Shown piece by piece: positions 24,376-32,761 of a stretch of 64,000 nt of DNA. This DNA is from Desulfovibrio aminophilus DSM 12254 (GTDB lineage Bacteria; Desulfobacterota; Desulfovibrionia; Desulfovibrionales; Desulfovibrionaceae): contig NZ_KE383877.1 in NCBI RefSeq assembly GCF_000422565.1, positions 96,517-160,516 of the forward strand. The letters run 5' to 3'. The translations under genes were made by a program, and so were the position numbers. The notes beneath the pieces are model-generated. The model did not search any database, was not told the DNA's origin, and worked only from the letters and a program-made list of their open reading frames with translations. Each line of letters opens with the position of its first letter. Position 1 is the first letter of the stretch.

Positions 24376-26138
24376 AAGCCGCGGTCGATGACGGACATGA
24401 AGCGCAGGGACATGGCCCGGACGGCCTCCAGGTAGAGGCGCAGTCCGCGTTCGCGGTCGTCCGGTTCCTTCGGCTCGAACACGAGGCGGTGGAACGTGGG
24501 GTTGTGGAAGTCCTCGAAGCGCTGCACGAGATAGGTCACGTTGCCCCGATCCAGTTGCTCCAGCACGTCCATGCCGTTCTTCACGAACTCCGGCCCGGAG
24601 ATGGACAGCAGCACGTCCAGGGGCCCGGCGGTGTTGGCCCAGGCGGCCCGCTCGCGGGCCAGGAAGGCCTTGATCTTGCCCTTGTCCGCGCGCGGGGCGG
24701 GCAGTTCGCGCAGCGCCCGCAGGGCCGCGTCCAGCCCCTGCCGGGCGGGCAGACGGGGGTTCTCGTCGAACTCCACGCCCGGGCCCAGGAGGATGCTCCG
24801 GCGCGAGAGGTTCACGCAGCGCACGCCCGTGGCGCGCACCTCGTCCAGGAACCAGAGCGCGGCGTCGCGGAAGTTCAGGGTGCTGTAGAGCGTCTCCCCG
24901 AAGGGGGTCCGCACGGGATAGAGCTGTGGGTGGCGGTGGACCAGGGGCCGGGCCTCGGAGTCCGGGGCCTCGTGCACCGAGTTCCTGGCGTAGGTCAGCC
25001 GCCAGGGGTCGGCGGCGGCCAGCTGGACCCCGGCCAGGACGCAGGTGGGGCAGCCCAGGTGGCGGGCCAGGGAGAAGGCCGCGGTGATGACCGAGCCGTA
25101 GATGCGCAGCACGGGCCGCGCGCCGAAGACCTCCGGCTTGTAGGCCCCGAAGAAGAAGGTCCGGCCGAACAGCTCCGTGGGCGCGTGCGACAGGCAGTGG
25201 GCCGCCAGGATGGTCTCGGGCAGGCGGTCGAGGCCCTCGAAGGAGACCCGGGCCGCCAGGCTGTTGTCGTTGATGACCACGACATGCGGGGTCACGCCCA
25301 GGGCCAGCAGGGGCTTGAGGGCGTTGTTCACGGCGATGATCACGGCCCGGTCGCGGTTGGCCCGCAGGAACTCCGCCCGTTCGGCCAGGTCCGGCCCGGC
25401 GGCGACCAGGATGGCCGGGACGCCCTTGAGCGCGTCGCGGACCTGACGCAGGTTGCCCTGGGAGGCCAGGGCGGCGGCGTTCTCGTAGGCGTGGTGCTGC
25501 TGGTCCAGGAACAGGCCGCGCTCGATGCGCCGCAGGGGCAGGCCCCGGCTGTTGAACTGCCCGCTCACCGGGTAGATGCGGTGCCGCCAGCAGAGGAACT
25601 CGATCTGCTCCACCACGGCCCGGACCCATTCCGGCAGGGCCTGGAGCAGTTCGGGGGCCGCGAAGAACTCCGGGCAGCCCATCTTCAGGAAAAGTTTCTC
25701 GGGCAGGAGCCGGGCCAGGGGCGGGTTCAGGCGCAGGGCGTCGCCCTGGACGCAGACCACGCCGCGCGCGGCCAGGTCGCGCGGGGGAAAACCCGCCAGC
25801 AGCGCGCCCATGCGGCCCGGGTCCGGGTCCAGCAGGATCACGGCCGCGTCGCGCCGGGCCAGGGCCGCGTCCAGCAGCGGCGTCCGCGTCGCGCCGAGAA
25901 AGACCGGCAGCCGGGTGGCGGCCAGGGCCTCCTCCGGGGAACGCTCCGGCGGCTCGGGGTCGAAAAGCGGGCCGTCGTCCGCGAAGGGCGCGGCGAAGAC
26001 CGGATTCTCGTAGGCCCAGACCGGCACGTGGCGCAGCACCCCGTGCCCGCCGGACAGGACCGCGCCCGCGCCCTCCACGGCGGGGCCCCGGCGCAGCACG
26101 CCCAGTTCCTCCAGAACCTTGGCCTTGACCTCTTCCAT
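24363..26138 (-). CDS. MptE-like / motility accessory factor (DUF115) protein
   Basis: A 591-residue protein. The middle domain (about 235-420) is the DUF115/MptE-like fold: PAILVAAGPDLAE, IIAVNNALKPLLALGVTPHVVVINDN, GSVITAAFSLARHLGC and VLAGVQLA. Proteins of this type include the Maf family, which modify flagellin with nonulosonic acids in several bacteria, and archaeal pterin pyrophosphokinases. Flanking regions are helical and not recognised. No flagellin gene is nearby, so the glycan link is only a family-based guess. A ribosome-binding site (GAGGAGCG) precedes the ATG. The C-terminal GFAAL is repeat-encoded. Confidence 0.75.
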   Translation of the reverse strand: MEEVKAKVLEELGVLRRGPAVEGAGAVLSGGHGVLRHVPVWAYENPVFAAPFADDGPLFDPEPPERSPEEALAATRLPVFLGATRTPLLDAALARRDAAVILLDPDPGRMGALLAGFPPRDLAARGVVCVQGDALRLNPPLARLLPEKLFLKMGCPEFFAAPELLQALPEWVRAVVEQIEFLCWRHRIYPVSGQFNSRGLPLRRIERGLFLDQQHHAYENAAALASQGNLRQVRDALKGVPAILVAAGPDLAERAEFLRANRDRAVIIAVNNALKPLLALGVTPHVVVINDNSLAARVSFEGLDRLPETILAAHCLSHAPTELFGRTFFFGAYKPEVFGARPVLRIYGSVITAAFSLARHLGCPTCVLAGVQLAAADPWRLTYARNSVHEAPDSEARPLVHRHPQLYPVRTPFGETLYSTLNFRDAALWFLDEVRATGVRCVNLSRRSILLGPGVEFDENPRLPARQGLDAALRALRELPAPRADKGKIKAFLARERAAWANTAGPLDVLLSISGPEFVKNGMDVLEQLDRGNVTYLVQRFEDFHNPTFHRLVFEPKEPDDRERGLRLYLEAVRAMSLRFMSVIDRGFAAL

Positions 26139-26189
26139 CGACGCTCCTCGTCAACCTCCCGCCACAACTACCATATCCCTCCCCCACCC

Positions 26190-26400
26190 GCCACCCCCCT
26201 CGGGGGTTCACGGAAAACCAAAGCGGGACGGCGCCGTTCCGAAACGGGCCGCCCCCCTTCGGGGGGGGACATGGAAAGACCGGGAGGCTCCCGCCGTTCC
26301 GTCCTTCCAAAACAGGCCGAAGGCCCCCCCTCGGGGGGACAGGGAAAGGCCGAAGAGAGGGTTCCGGCAAAACCGGAGAGGCGTTCCGCGTTCCGCCTTT
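26190..26400. repeat. Hairpin repeat block, family A (several degenerate cores)
   Basis: Stems CCCCCTCGGGGG, GGGCCGCCCC and CCCCCTTCGGGGGG alternate with GGAAAACC, GGAAAGACCGGGAGGCTCC and GGAAAGGCCGAAGAG cores. No gene is seen in this 350-bp gap apart from the adhesin promoter at its right end. Confidence 0.7.
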
Positions 26401-26423
26401 CTCGGGAAGCGTCAAGAAAACGC

Positions 26424-26452
26424 TTGTCCCTGGAAAACGCTCGGGGTATTCT
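26424..26452 (+). promoter_or_regulatory. Sigma-70-type promoter of the adhesin gene
   Basis: TTGTCC and TATTCT are separated by 17 bases, 40 bp before the adhesin ATG. Confidence 0.55.
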
Positions 26453-26491
26453 CCAACATAGTAGAATGTGAACTCCGGGGGGGAGTCCGCC

Positions 26492-29400
26492 ATGCCCGAG
26501 ACCATCGGAACCGTCAGCGTCCTGCACGGCCAAGCCCAGGCCGAAGGCCCGTCCGGGGCCCGCGCCCTGTCCCAGGGTTCGCCCGTCTACCAGGGCGACA
26601 CCGTGCATACCGGGCCGGGCTCGGCCCTGGAAATCCATTTCGCGGACAAGACCGTGCTGGCCCAGGGCGCGGACTCCACCATCTCGCTGGACGAATACGC
26701 CTACAACCCCGACACCGGCGGCGGAGCCCTGGCCTTCAAGATGGCCCAGGGCACCTTCCGCGCCGTCACCGGCCAGATCGCGGACAAGAACCCCGAAGCC
26801 TTCCAGCTCAAAAGCCCCCTGGCGACCATCGGCATCCGCGGCACGGAAGTGGGCTCGGTCATCGGCCTGGGCCCGGACGGAACGCCCACGGAACAGCACA
26901 CCGTGCTCGTCTACGACGGCCGCCCGGTGGTCATCTTCTCCGGCTCGGGCACGGGCTTCCAGCTTCTCACCGGCTCGGGCGAGATGGTCCCGGTGATGAT
27001 GACCCCCGACGGGGTGGTCCAGGTGGGCGCTCCCGTTCCCGCCCCCCCCGGCCTGATCAGCTACCTGAACCAGTTCAGCCCCCAGGGCATGCAGCAGGGC
27101 CCGCCCCAGAACTACACCCCTCCGCCGCCTCCAGGGCAGGACGGGCAGAACGGCGACCAGAACGGCGAGGGCGATCAGGGTGACCAGGGCGATCAGGGCG
27201 ACCAGGGCGACCAGGGAGACGGTTCGCCCGACCCGGCCGGAGATCTGGCCCAGCAGGACCAGGACATCCAGCAGGGCGACCAGGGCGACCAGGGCCAGCA
27301 AGGCGACCAGGGCGACCAGAACCTGACCCCGCCGCCGCCTCCCCCTCCGCCTCCTCCTCCGCCGCCTCCGCCGTCTCCTCCCGGAGGCGATGCCGGCGGC
27401 ACGGGCGGCGGCTCCTCGGGCGGCGGCTCCTCGGGCGGCGGTTCGGGCGAGGGCACGGACGGAACCTTCGTCGTGGACGGCGACGACACCACCGACGACG
27501 ACACCCCGAACGAGCCTCCCGCGCCGAGCACGGGCGGCACCCTGGATCTCTCGGGACTCAGCGCGGGCGCGGAGGCGGACATCGCCAATCCCGCCGACCA
27601 GTGGTACTGGAAGGACGGCGACGCCTCCCCCACGAAGGTTTCCGGCATCACCAACGTCATCGGCACGGCCTACGACGACGTCATCATCGGCAGCGACGAA
27701 AACAACCAGCTTTCGGGCGGCGCGGGCGACGACAGCCTGATGGGCGGGGCCGGCGGCGACACGCTCCAGGGCGGCGCGGGCGCGGACAGCCTGGACGGCG
27801 GAACCAACGACCCCATCAACGGGCTCCTGGACATCGCGGTCTACTCCGACAGCACCACGGCCCTGAACGTCCAGGTGAACGGCGTCAGCTTCACGGTCGC
27901 GGCCTCGGGCGCCACCGACCAGCTCACGAACATCGAGGGGCTGGTGGGCTCCGGACTGAACGACACCGTCACCGTGACCCAGGACTACGGCGGGGTGTTC
28001 TACTTCGAGGGAGGCCGCGGCGACGACCAGTTCGGCGGCGCGTACCACACCCCCAACTCCATGGGCGGCTGGGACATCATGAGCTGGCGGGACCTGGACG
28101 CGACCTCCGGCGTGAAGGTTCTCGTGGGCGAGGGTTCGGCCTTGGTCTACCAGGGCGCGGCGGGCTCGGGAACCCCCACCGGCGAGCAGGACGGCTTCGA
28201 CTGCTACGTGGACGAATTCTGGGGCGGCGCGGGCGCGGACCGGTTCCAGGCCTCCTATTCCCGCGAATCCACCTTCGTGGGCAACGCGGGCGACGACACC
28301 TTCATCGGCGTGAGCGTGGGGAACTACAACACGGCCGTCTCCTACCTCACCTCGACCGGCGGCGTGAACGTGAACCTGGGCACGGGCGTCGCCTCGGACG
28401 GTTTCGGCGGCACGGACACCCTGGTCGACGTCCGCGAGATCATGGGGTCGCTGCACGACGACACGATCATCGGCGACTCGCACAGCAACTGGATACAGGG
28501 CCTGAAGGGCGACGACTTCATGGTCGGCGGCGGCCAGGATGCCTACGGCGGTGACTGGCTCTCCTTCTGCGAGGATCCCGGCGGCGTGACGGCCAGTCTG
28601 GCCACGGGCACGGCCACCGACGGCTGGGGCGACACGGACACGTTCTCCGGGTTCGAAAACCTCGAAGGTTCGGACTACGCCGACTCCCTTACCGGCGACG
28701 GCCTGGGCAACGTGCTCATGGGCAACGCCGGAAACGACACCCTGGTCGGCGGCGGCGGCGGCGACACCGTCGTCTACAGCGAAGACCCCTCCAGGGACGG
28801 AGACACCCTGGGCGTCGTCGTGGACCTCGGCGCGGGCACGGCCACCGACGGATGGGGCGACACGGACGTCCTTTCGGGCATCGAGAACGTCGTCGGCACG
28901 AACTTCAACGACAGCATCACCGGCAGCGACGCGGCCAACGTCATCACCACCGGCGCGGGCATCGACGAGGTGCTGGCCATGGGCGGGGCCGACACCATCG
29001 TCATGGGCTCGTACCTCACGGGCTCGGACACGGTCTACGGTTGCGACGGCGACGACACCCTGACCATGACCGGCAGCGCGGGCATGGACACCGGGGCCTT
29101 CCAGAACGTGCGGGAGGTCGAGCACTACCGGATCAGCGGCCAGGGGCAGTTCACGCAGACCCTCTACGACGGCAACTTCCTCAACCTGGCGACCACCTTC
29201 CTGGACGTGGACGCCTCGACCACCACCGGCGCGGCCGGAACCAACAACGGCGTTTTCCTGGACGGCTCCGCCCTGTCCATGGGCAACTACGTCAAGCTCA
29301 CCGGCGGCGCGGGCAACGACACCCTCTACGGCGGCGGCGGGGACGACACCCTCGCCGGCGGCGCGGGCGTGGACATCCTGCGTGGCGGCGGGGGCAACGA

Positions 29401-32400
29401 CGTCTTCCTGGGCTCCGCGGGCGACGGCGAACAATACGACGGCGTCGTGGGCGACGACTCCCTGGACTTCTCCGGCCTTGCGGTCACGGGCGTCTCCGTG
29501 AACGTGGGCTCGGGCTCGGTCGTCTTCACCAGCGGCACGGCCCAGACCCAGACCTTCAGCAACATCGACACCCTGACCGGCTCCTCCGGGGCCGACACCA
29601 TGGACGCCACCACCGCCTCCGTGGGCATGGCCCTGAAAGGCGGCGCGGGGAACGACATCTTCATCGCCGGAGCCCTGGCCGACATGACCTACGACGGCGG
29701 GGCGGGCGTGAACGTCCTGAACTACTCCGGCCTGGGCCAGGGCCTGCACCTCGTCTTCACCGGCAACAACGCGGGCACGGCGGACAAGATCGCCTACACG
29801 GACGCCTTCACCAACGTGCAGCAGTTCCTGGGCTCGAACCAGAACGACACCATCGACGTGGGCTCCTCGCTGACCGTCGGCCCCACGGTGAACGGCGGCG
29901 CGGGCCAGGACCAGGTGACGGTCTGCCGCGAGAACGCCACCACCGCGCTCTCCGGCATGACCTACATGGAAAGCGTGATCCTCGCGGGCGACACCAACGG
30001 CGCGGCCAACGTGACCCTGGGCCGCTACCTCGGCGGGGCGGCCGGGTCGCGGGTCAACGTGACCACCAACAACGACATGGTCAGCTCGCTGACCCTGGCC
30101 GTGGCCGCCGGGGCCGTCTGGGGCCTGGACGTCCTCGGGACCATGGGCGCCGACTCCATCGCCGGAACCGAGAACAACGACTCCATCGTCGGGGCCGAGG
30201 GCAACGACACCCTCTACGGCAACGGCGGGGCCGACACCCTCTACGGCGGCCTGGGAGCCGACAAACTCTACGGCGGAACGGGCAACGACTTCCTGCACTT
30301 CTCCCTGGGCGACGACACCCTGGACGGCGGCGCGGGCACGGACACCCTGAGCTACGCGGACTTCGCGGGCACGGTGGGGCTGACCCTGACCTCGACCACC
30401 GGCGGCGTGGCCGTGCTGGACGACGGTTCCTCCCACGTCCAGCAGATCTCCAACACCGAGTGCTACATCGGCGGAACGGGCGAGGACGCGGTGAGCGGCT
30501 CGGCGGCGGTGCTGAACTCCCTGATCGCCGCCGACAGGCTCCAGGACTTCGACGTGATCACCATCACGGGCACGGGCGCGGCCGGCCTGACCCTGCCCGC
30601 GGGCTTCTCGTCCGGCTCGACGCTGAAGATCTTCGCCGGAGCCGGGATCACCAGCCTGAACCTGGACGCCTCGGCGCTGGACGTCAACGTCTGGGCCACA
30701 GGCTCGAGCGGCGACGACACGCTCTCCACCGGCACGGGCACGGACAAGCTCATGGGCCTGCTGGGCGACGACTCCCTCTCCGCCGGCGAGGGCGACGACA
30801 CCCTGGAGGGCGGACCCGGCGGCGACACGCTCTTCGGCGGCGCGGGGTTCGACAGCCTGGACGGCGGGACCAACGATCCCATCAACGGGCTCCTGGACAT
30901 CGCGGTCTACTCCGACAGCACCACCGCCCTGAACGTCTCGGTGACCGGCACGACCTTCTCGGTCACCGCCTCCAACGGCGTCGACACGCTCACGGGCATC
31001 GAGGGCCTGGTGGGCTCCAGCCAGAACGACACCGTCAGCATGGACACCATGTACGGCGGGATCTTCTACTTCGAGGGCGGCCTCGGCGACGACCAGTTCA
31101 ACGGCGTGTCTCATGACCCCGCCTCCATGAGCGGCTGGGAGATCATGAGCTGGCGCAACCTGACCGCCGACTACGGCGTGAACGTGGTCGTGAGCGACGG
31201 AGGAGCGGAGGTCTTTCTCGGCTCGGCGGACGGGGGCAGCCCCACCGGCGAACAGGACCACTTCAACTCCCTGGTGGACGAGTTCTGGGGCGGCGCGGGC
31301 GCGGACTGGTTCATGGCCACCTCGTCCCACTCCTCCACCTTCGTGGGCAACGCGGGCGACGACACCTTCGACGGCGCCAACTTCGAGGACAACGTCACCA
31401 CCGTGTCCTATCTCACCTCGCCCACCGGGGTGAACGTGAATCTGGGAACGGGCACGGCCTCGGACGGCTTCGGCGGCACGGACACCCTGAACGACATCCA
31501 GAGCGTCATGGGCTCCCTGCACGACGACACGATCACCGGCGGCACCGGCAACGACTGGATCCAGGGCCTGGCCGGGAACGACACCCTGAACGGCGGCGGA
31601 CAGGACGGCGGCGGGGACTGGCTGTCCTACAGCGACGACCCCGGCGGCGTGACCGTGAGCCTCTCCGATCACCTCGCCACCGACGGCTGGGGCGACCAGG
31701 ACACGGTCTCCAACTTCGAGTATGTCGAGGGTTCGCAGTACGCGGACTTCCTCGAGGGCGACAGCGGCGACAACGTCTTCTGGGGCGGGCTGGGCGACGA
31801 CACCCTCTCCGGCGGCGGCGGCGGCGACACGGCCATGTACGACGGCGCGCCGTCCAATTCTGACGGCTGCGGCGTGGAGGTCGACCTGTCCACGGGTCAG
31901 GCCTTCATCTCCGAGGGGGGATATACCCATACCCTCATCAGCATCGAGAACGCCTCCGGCTCGGACTTCAACGACACGCTCCTCGGAGACGGGCAAGCCA
32001 ACTCCCTGGGGGGCGAAAGCGGCGACGACCTGCTCAACGGCATGGCCGGCGGCGACCTGCTCATCGGCGGCGACGGCGCGGACATCCTCATCGGCGGGGC
32101 CGGAAGCGACACGCTGATCGTCAATACGGCGCCCGCGGGCGACGGCGCCTCCGACCTGATCGAGTACCAGTCCACCTCGGACTTCGGGGACACGGCCACG
32201 AACTTCATCACGGGCCAGGACAAGATCGGCTTCCTCTCCGACGACTCCGGCGGAAGCTTCGGCTTCACCTCCACCTCCGGCCTGTCCGACTTCATCTACA
32301 GCGACTATGCCGCCTATGACGGCAGTGGCGGCACGGACGCCTGCTTCGTCGTCAACGGCGGCTCCCTGCTCTACGACCCCGACGGCAAGGAAGGCGTGGA

Positions 32401-32488
32401 GAGCGCGGCCACCGTGGTTTCCGGCGTCACAGGGCTCCAGACGACGGACGTGGTCATCGTGGACGCCTCGCACGCGGTCGTCGCCTGA
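26492..32488 (+). CDS. Giant RTX-type adhesin with FecR-like N-terminal domain
   Basis: This 1998-residue protein starts with a FecR-like domain (about 15-145: GDTVHTGPGSALEIHFADKT, FQLKSPLATIGIRGTEVG). A collagen-like run of GDQ/GDQGDQ triplets (about 220-276) and a poly-proline stretch (about 280-296) follow. From about residue 350 there are many calcium-binding RTX nonapeptides (GGxGxDxLxG type, such as LSGGAGDDSLMGGAGGDTLQGGAGADS). The C-terminal 110 residues look like the uncleaved type I secretion signal of RTX proteins. Such proteins are exported through TolC-type channels and mediate attachment or biofilm. Two segments, from about residues 436 and 1457, are close duplicates of each other. 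No transporter genes are adjacent. The ATG at 26492 follows GGGGGAG. A strong terminator follows the stop. Confidence 0.9.
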   Translation: MPETIGTVSVLHGQAQAEGPSGARALSQGSPVYQGDTVHTGPGSALEIHFADKTVLAQGADSTISLDEYAYNPDTGGGALAFKMAQGTFRAVTGQIADKNPEAFQLKSPLATIGIRGTEVGSVIGLGPDGTPTEQHTVLVYDGRPVVIFSGSGTGFQLLTGSGEMVPVMMTPDGVVQVGAPVPAPPGLISYLNQFSPQGMQQGPPQNYTPPPPPGQDGQNGDQNGEGDQGDQGDQGDQGDQGDGSPDPAGDLAQQDQDIQQGDQGDQGQQGDQGDQNLTPPPPPPPPPPPPPPPSPPGGDAGGTGGGSSGGGSSGGGSGEGTDGTFVVDGDDTTDDDTPNEPPAPSTGGTLDLSGLSAGAEADIANPADQWYWKDGDASPTKVSGITNVIGTAYDDVIIGSDENNQLSGGAGDDSLMGGAGGDTLQGGAGADSLDGGTNDPINGLLDIAVYSDSTTALNVQVNGVSFTVAASGATDQLTNIEGLVGSGLNDTVTVTQDYGGVFYFEGGRGDDQFGGAYHTPNSMGGWDIMSWRDLDATSGVKVLVGEGSALVYQGAAGSGTPTGEQDGFDCYVDEFWGGAGADRFQASYSRESTFVGNAGDDTFIGVSVGNYNTAVSYLTSTGGVNVNLGTGVASDGFGGTDTLVDVREIMGSLHDDTIIGDSHSNWIQGLKGDDFMVGGGQDAYGGDWLSFCEDPGGVTASLATGTATDGWGDTDTFSGFENLEGSDYADSLTGDGLGNVLMGNAGNDTLVGGGGGDTVVYSEDPSRDGDTLGVVVDLGAGTATDGWGDTDVLSGIENVVGTNFNDSITGSDAANVITTGAGIDEVLAMGGADTIVMGSYLTGSDTVYGCDGDDTLTMTGSAGMDTGAFQNVREVEHYRISGQGQFTQTLYDGNFLNLATTFLDVDASTTTGAAGTNNGVFLDGSALSMGNYVKLTGGAGNDTLYGGGGDDTLAGGAGVDILRGGGGNDVFLGSAGDGEQYDGVVGDDSLDFSGLAVTGVSVNVGSGSVVFTSGTAQTQTFSNIDTLTGSSGADTMDATTASVGMALKGGAGNDIFIAGALADMTYDGGAGVNVLNYSGLGQGLHLVFTGNNAGTADKIAYTDAFTNVQQFLGSNQNDTIDVGSSLTVGPTVNGGAGQDQVTVCRENATTALSGMTYMESVILAGDTNGAANVTLGRYLGGAAGSRVNVTTNNDMVSSLTLAVAAGAVWGLDVLGTMGADSIAGTENNDSIVGAEGNDTLYGNGGADTLYGGLGADKLYGGTGNDFLHFSLGDDTLDGGAGTDTLSYADFAGTVGLTLTSTTGGVAVLDDGSSHVQQISNTECYIGGTGEDAVSGSAAVLNSLIAADRLQDFDVITITGTGAAGLTLPAGFSSGSTLKIFAGAGITSLNLDASALDVNVWATGSSGDDTLSTGTGTDKLMGLLGDDSLSAGEGDDTLEGGPGGDTLFGGAGFDSLDGGTNDPINGLLDIAVYSDSTTALNVSVTGTTFSVTASNGVDTLTGIEGLVGSSQNDTVSMDTMYGGIFYFEGGLGDDQFNGVSHDPASMSGWEIMSWRNLTADYGVNVVVSDGGAEVFLGSADGGSPTGEQDHFNSLVDEFWGGAGADWFMATSSHSSTFVGNAGDDTFDGANFEDNVTTVSYLTSPTGVNVNLGTGTASDGFGGTDTLNDIQSVMGSLHDDTITGGTGNDWIQGLAGNDTLNGGGQDGGGDWLSYSDDPGGVTVSLSDHLATDGWGDQDTVSNFEYVEGSQYADFLEGDSGDNVFWGGLGDDTLSGGGGGDTAMYDGAPSNSDGCGVEVDLSTGQAFISEGGYTHTLISIENASGSDFNDTLLGDGQANSLGGESGDDLLNGMAGGDLLIGGDGADILIGGAGSDTLIVNTAPAGDGASDLIEYQSTSDFGDTATNFITGQDKIGFLSDDSGGSFGFTSTSGLSDFIYSDYAAYDGSGGTDACFVVNGGSLLYDPDGKEGVESAATVVSGVTGLQTTDVVIVDASHAVVA

Positions 32489-32512
32489 CCGCGCTCCGAC
32501 GCGGAACGAGAA

Positions 32513-32542
32513 AGGGGAGGCCCGCGCCTCCCCTTTTTTTTT
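32513..32542 (+). terminator. Terminator of the adhesin gene
   Basis: GGGGAGG-CCCGCG-CCTCCCC followed by nine T residues. Confidence 0.92.
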
Positions 32543-32547
32543 CGGGC

Positions 32548-32613
32548 CTACGCGCCCGTCCCCTTCACTTCCTTGTCGCCCGGCGTGGGGCCGGGCCTGG
32601 TCTCGATCCGCAT
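32548..32613 (-). CDS. Possible 21-residue peptide at the end of the phage cluster
   Basis: ATG at 32613 with GGGAGGG 7 bases upstream opens a frame of 21 hydrophilic codons (MRIETRPGPTPGDKEVKGTGA). It starts 4 bp after the stop of the small membrane gene. Too short to judge; the spacing and ribosome-binding site are the only support. Confidence 0.25.
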   Translation of the reverse strand: MRIETRPGPTPGDKEVKGTGA

Positions 32614-32616
32614 GGT

Positions 32617-32751
32617 TCAGCCCTCCCTGACCCTGGCGGCGGCGTCGGTGAGCGCCCCGCCGATCTTCTTCCGCAGCCTGCCCCGCCAGACCCAGGCGGC
32701 CGCGAAACCGGCCAGGGCGGACACGACGGCGACGATGATGAGACTCAACAT
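32617..32751 (-). CDS. Small single-span membrane protein of the phage cluster
   Basis: This 44-residue protein has one N-terminal transmembrane helix (LSLIIVAVVSALAGFAAAWVW, residues 2-22) followed by a basic amphipathic tail (RGRLRKKIGGALTDAAARVREG). GGAGGGAATC precedes the ATG, and the gene starts 10 bp after the tail-fibre gene stop. Small one-helix proteins at the end of phage late operons are often holin-like or lysis accessories, but I cannot assign a function from sequence alone. Confidence 0.6.
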   Translation of the reverse strand: MLSLIIVAVVSALAGFAAAWVWRGRLRKKIGGALTDAAARVREG

Positions 32752-32761
32752 GATTCCCTCC

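Noticed and set aside
26168..32473. Open frame of about 2100 codons opposite the RTX adhesin
   Set aside because: It is the complement of repeated GGxGxD codons and gives an unstructured Val/Ala/Gly/His sequence; no ribosome-binding site and no domains.
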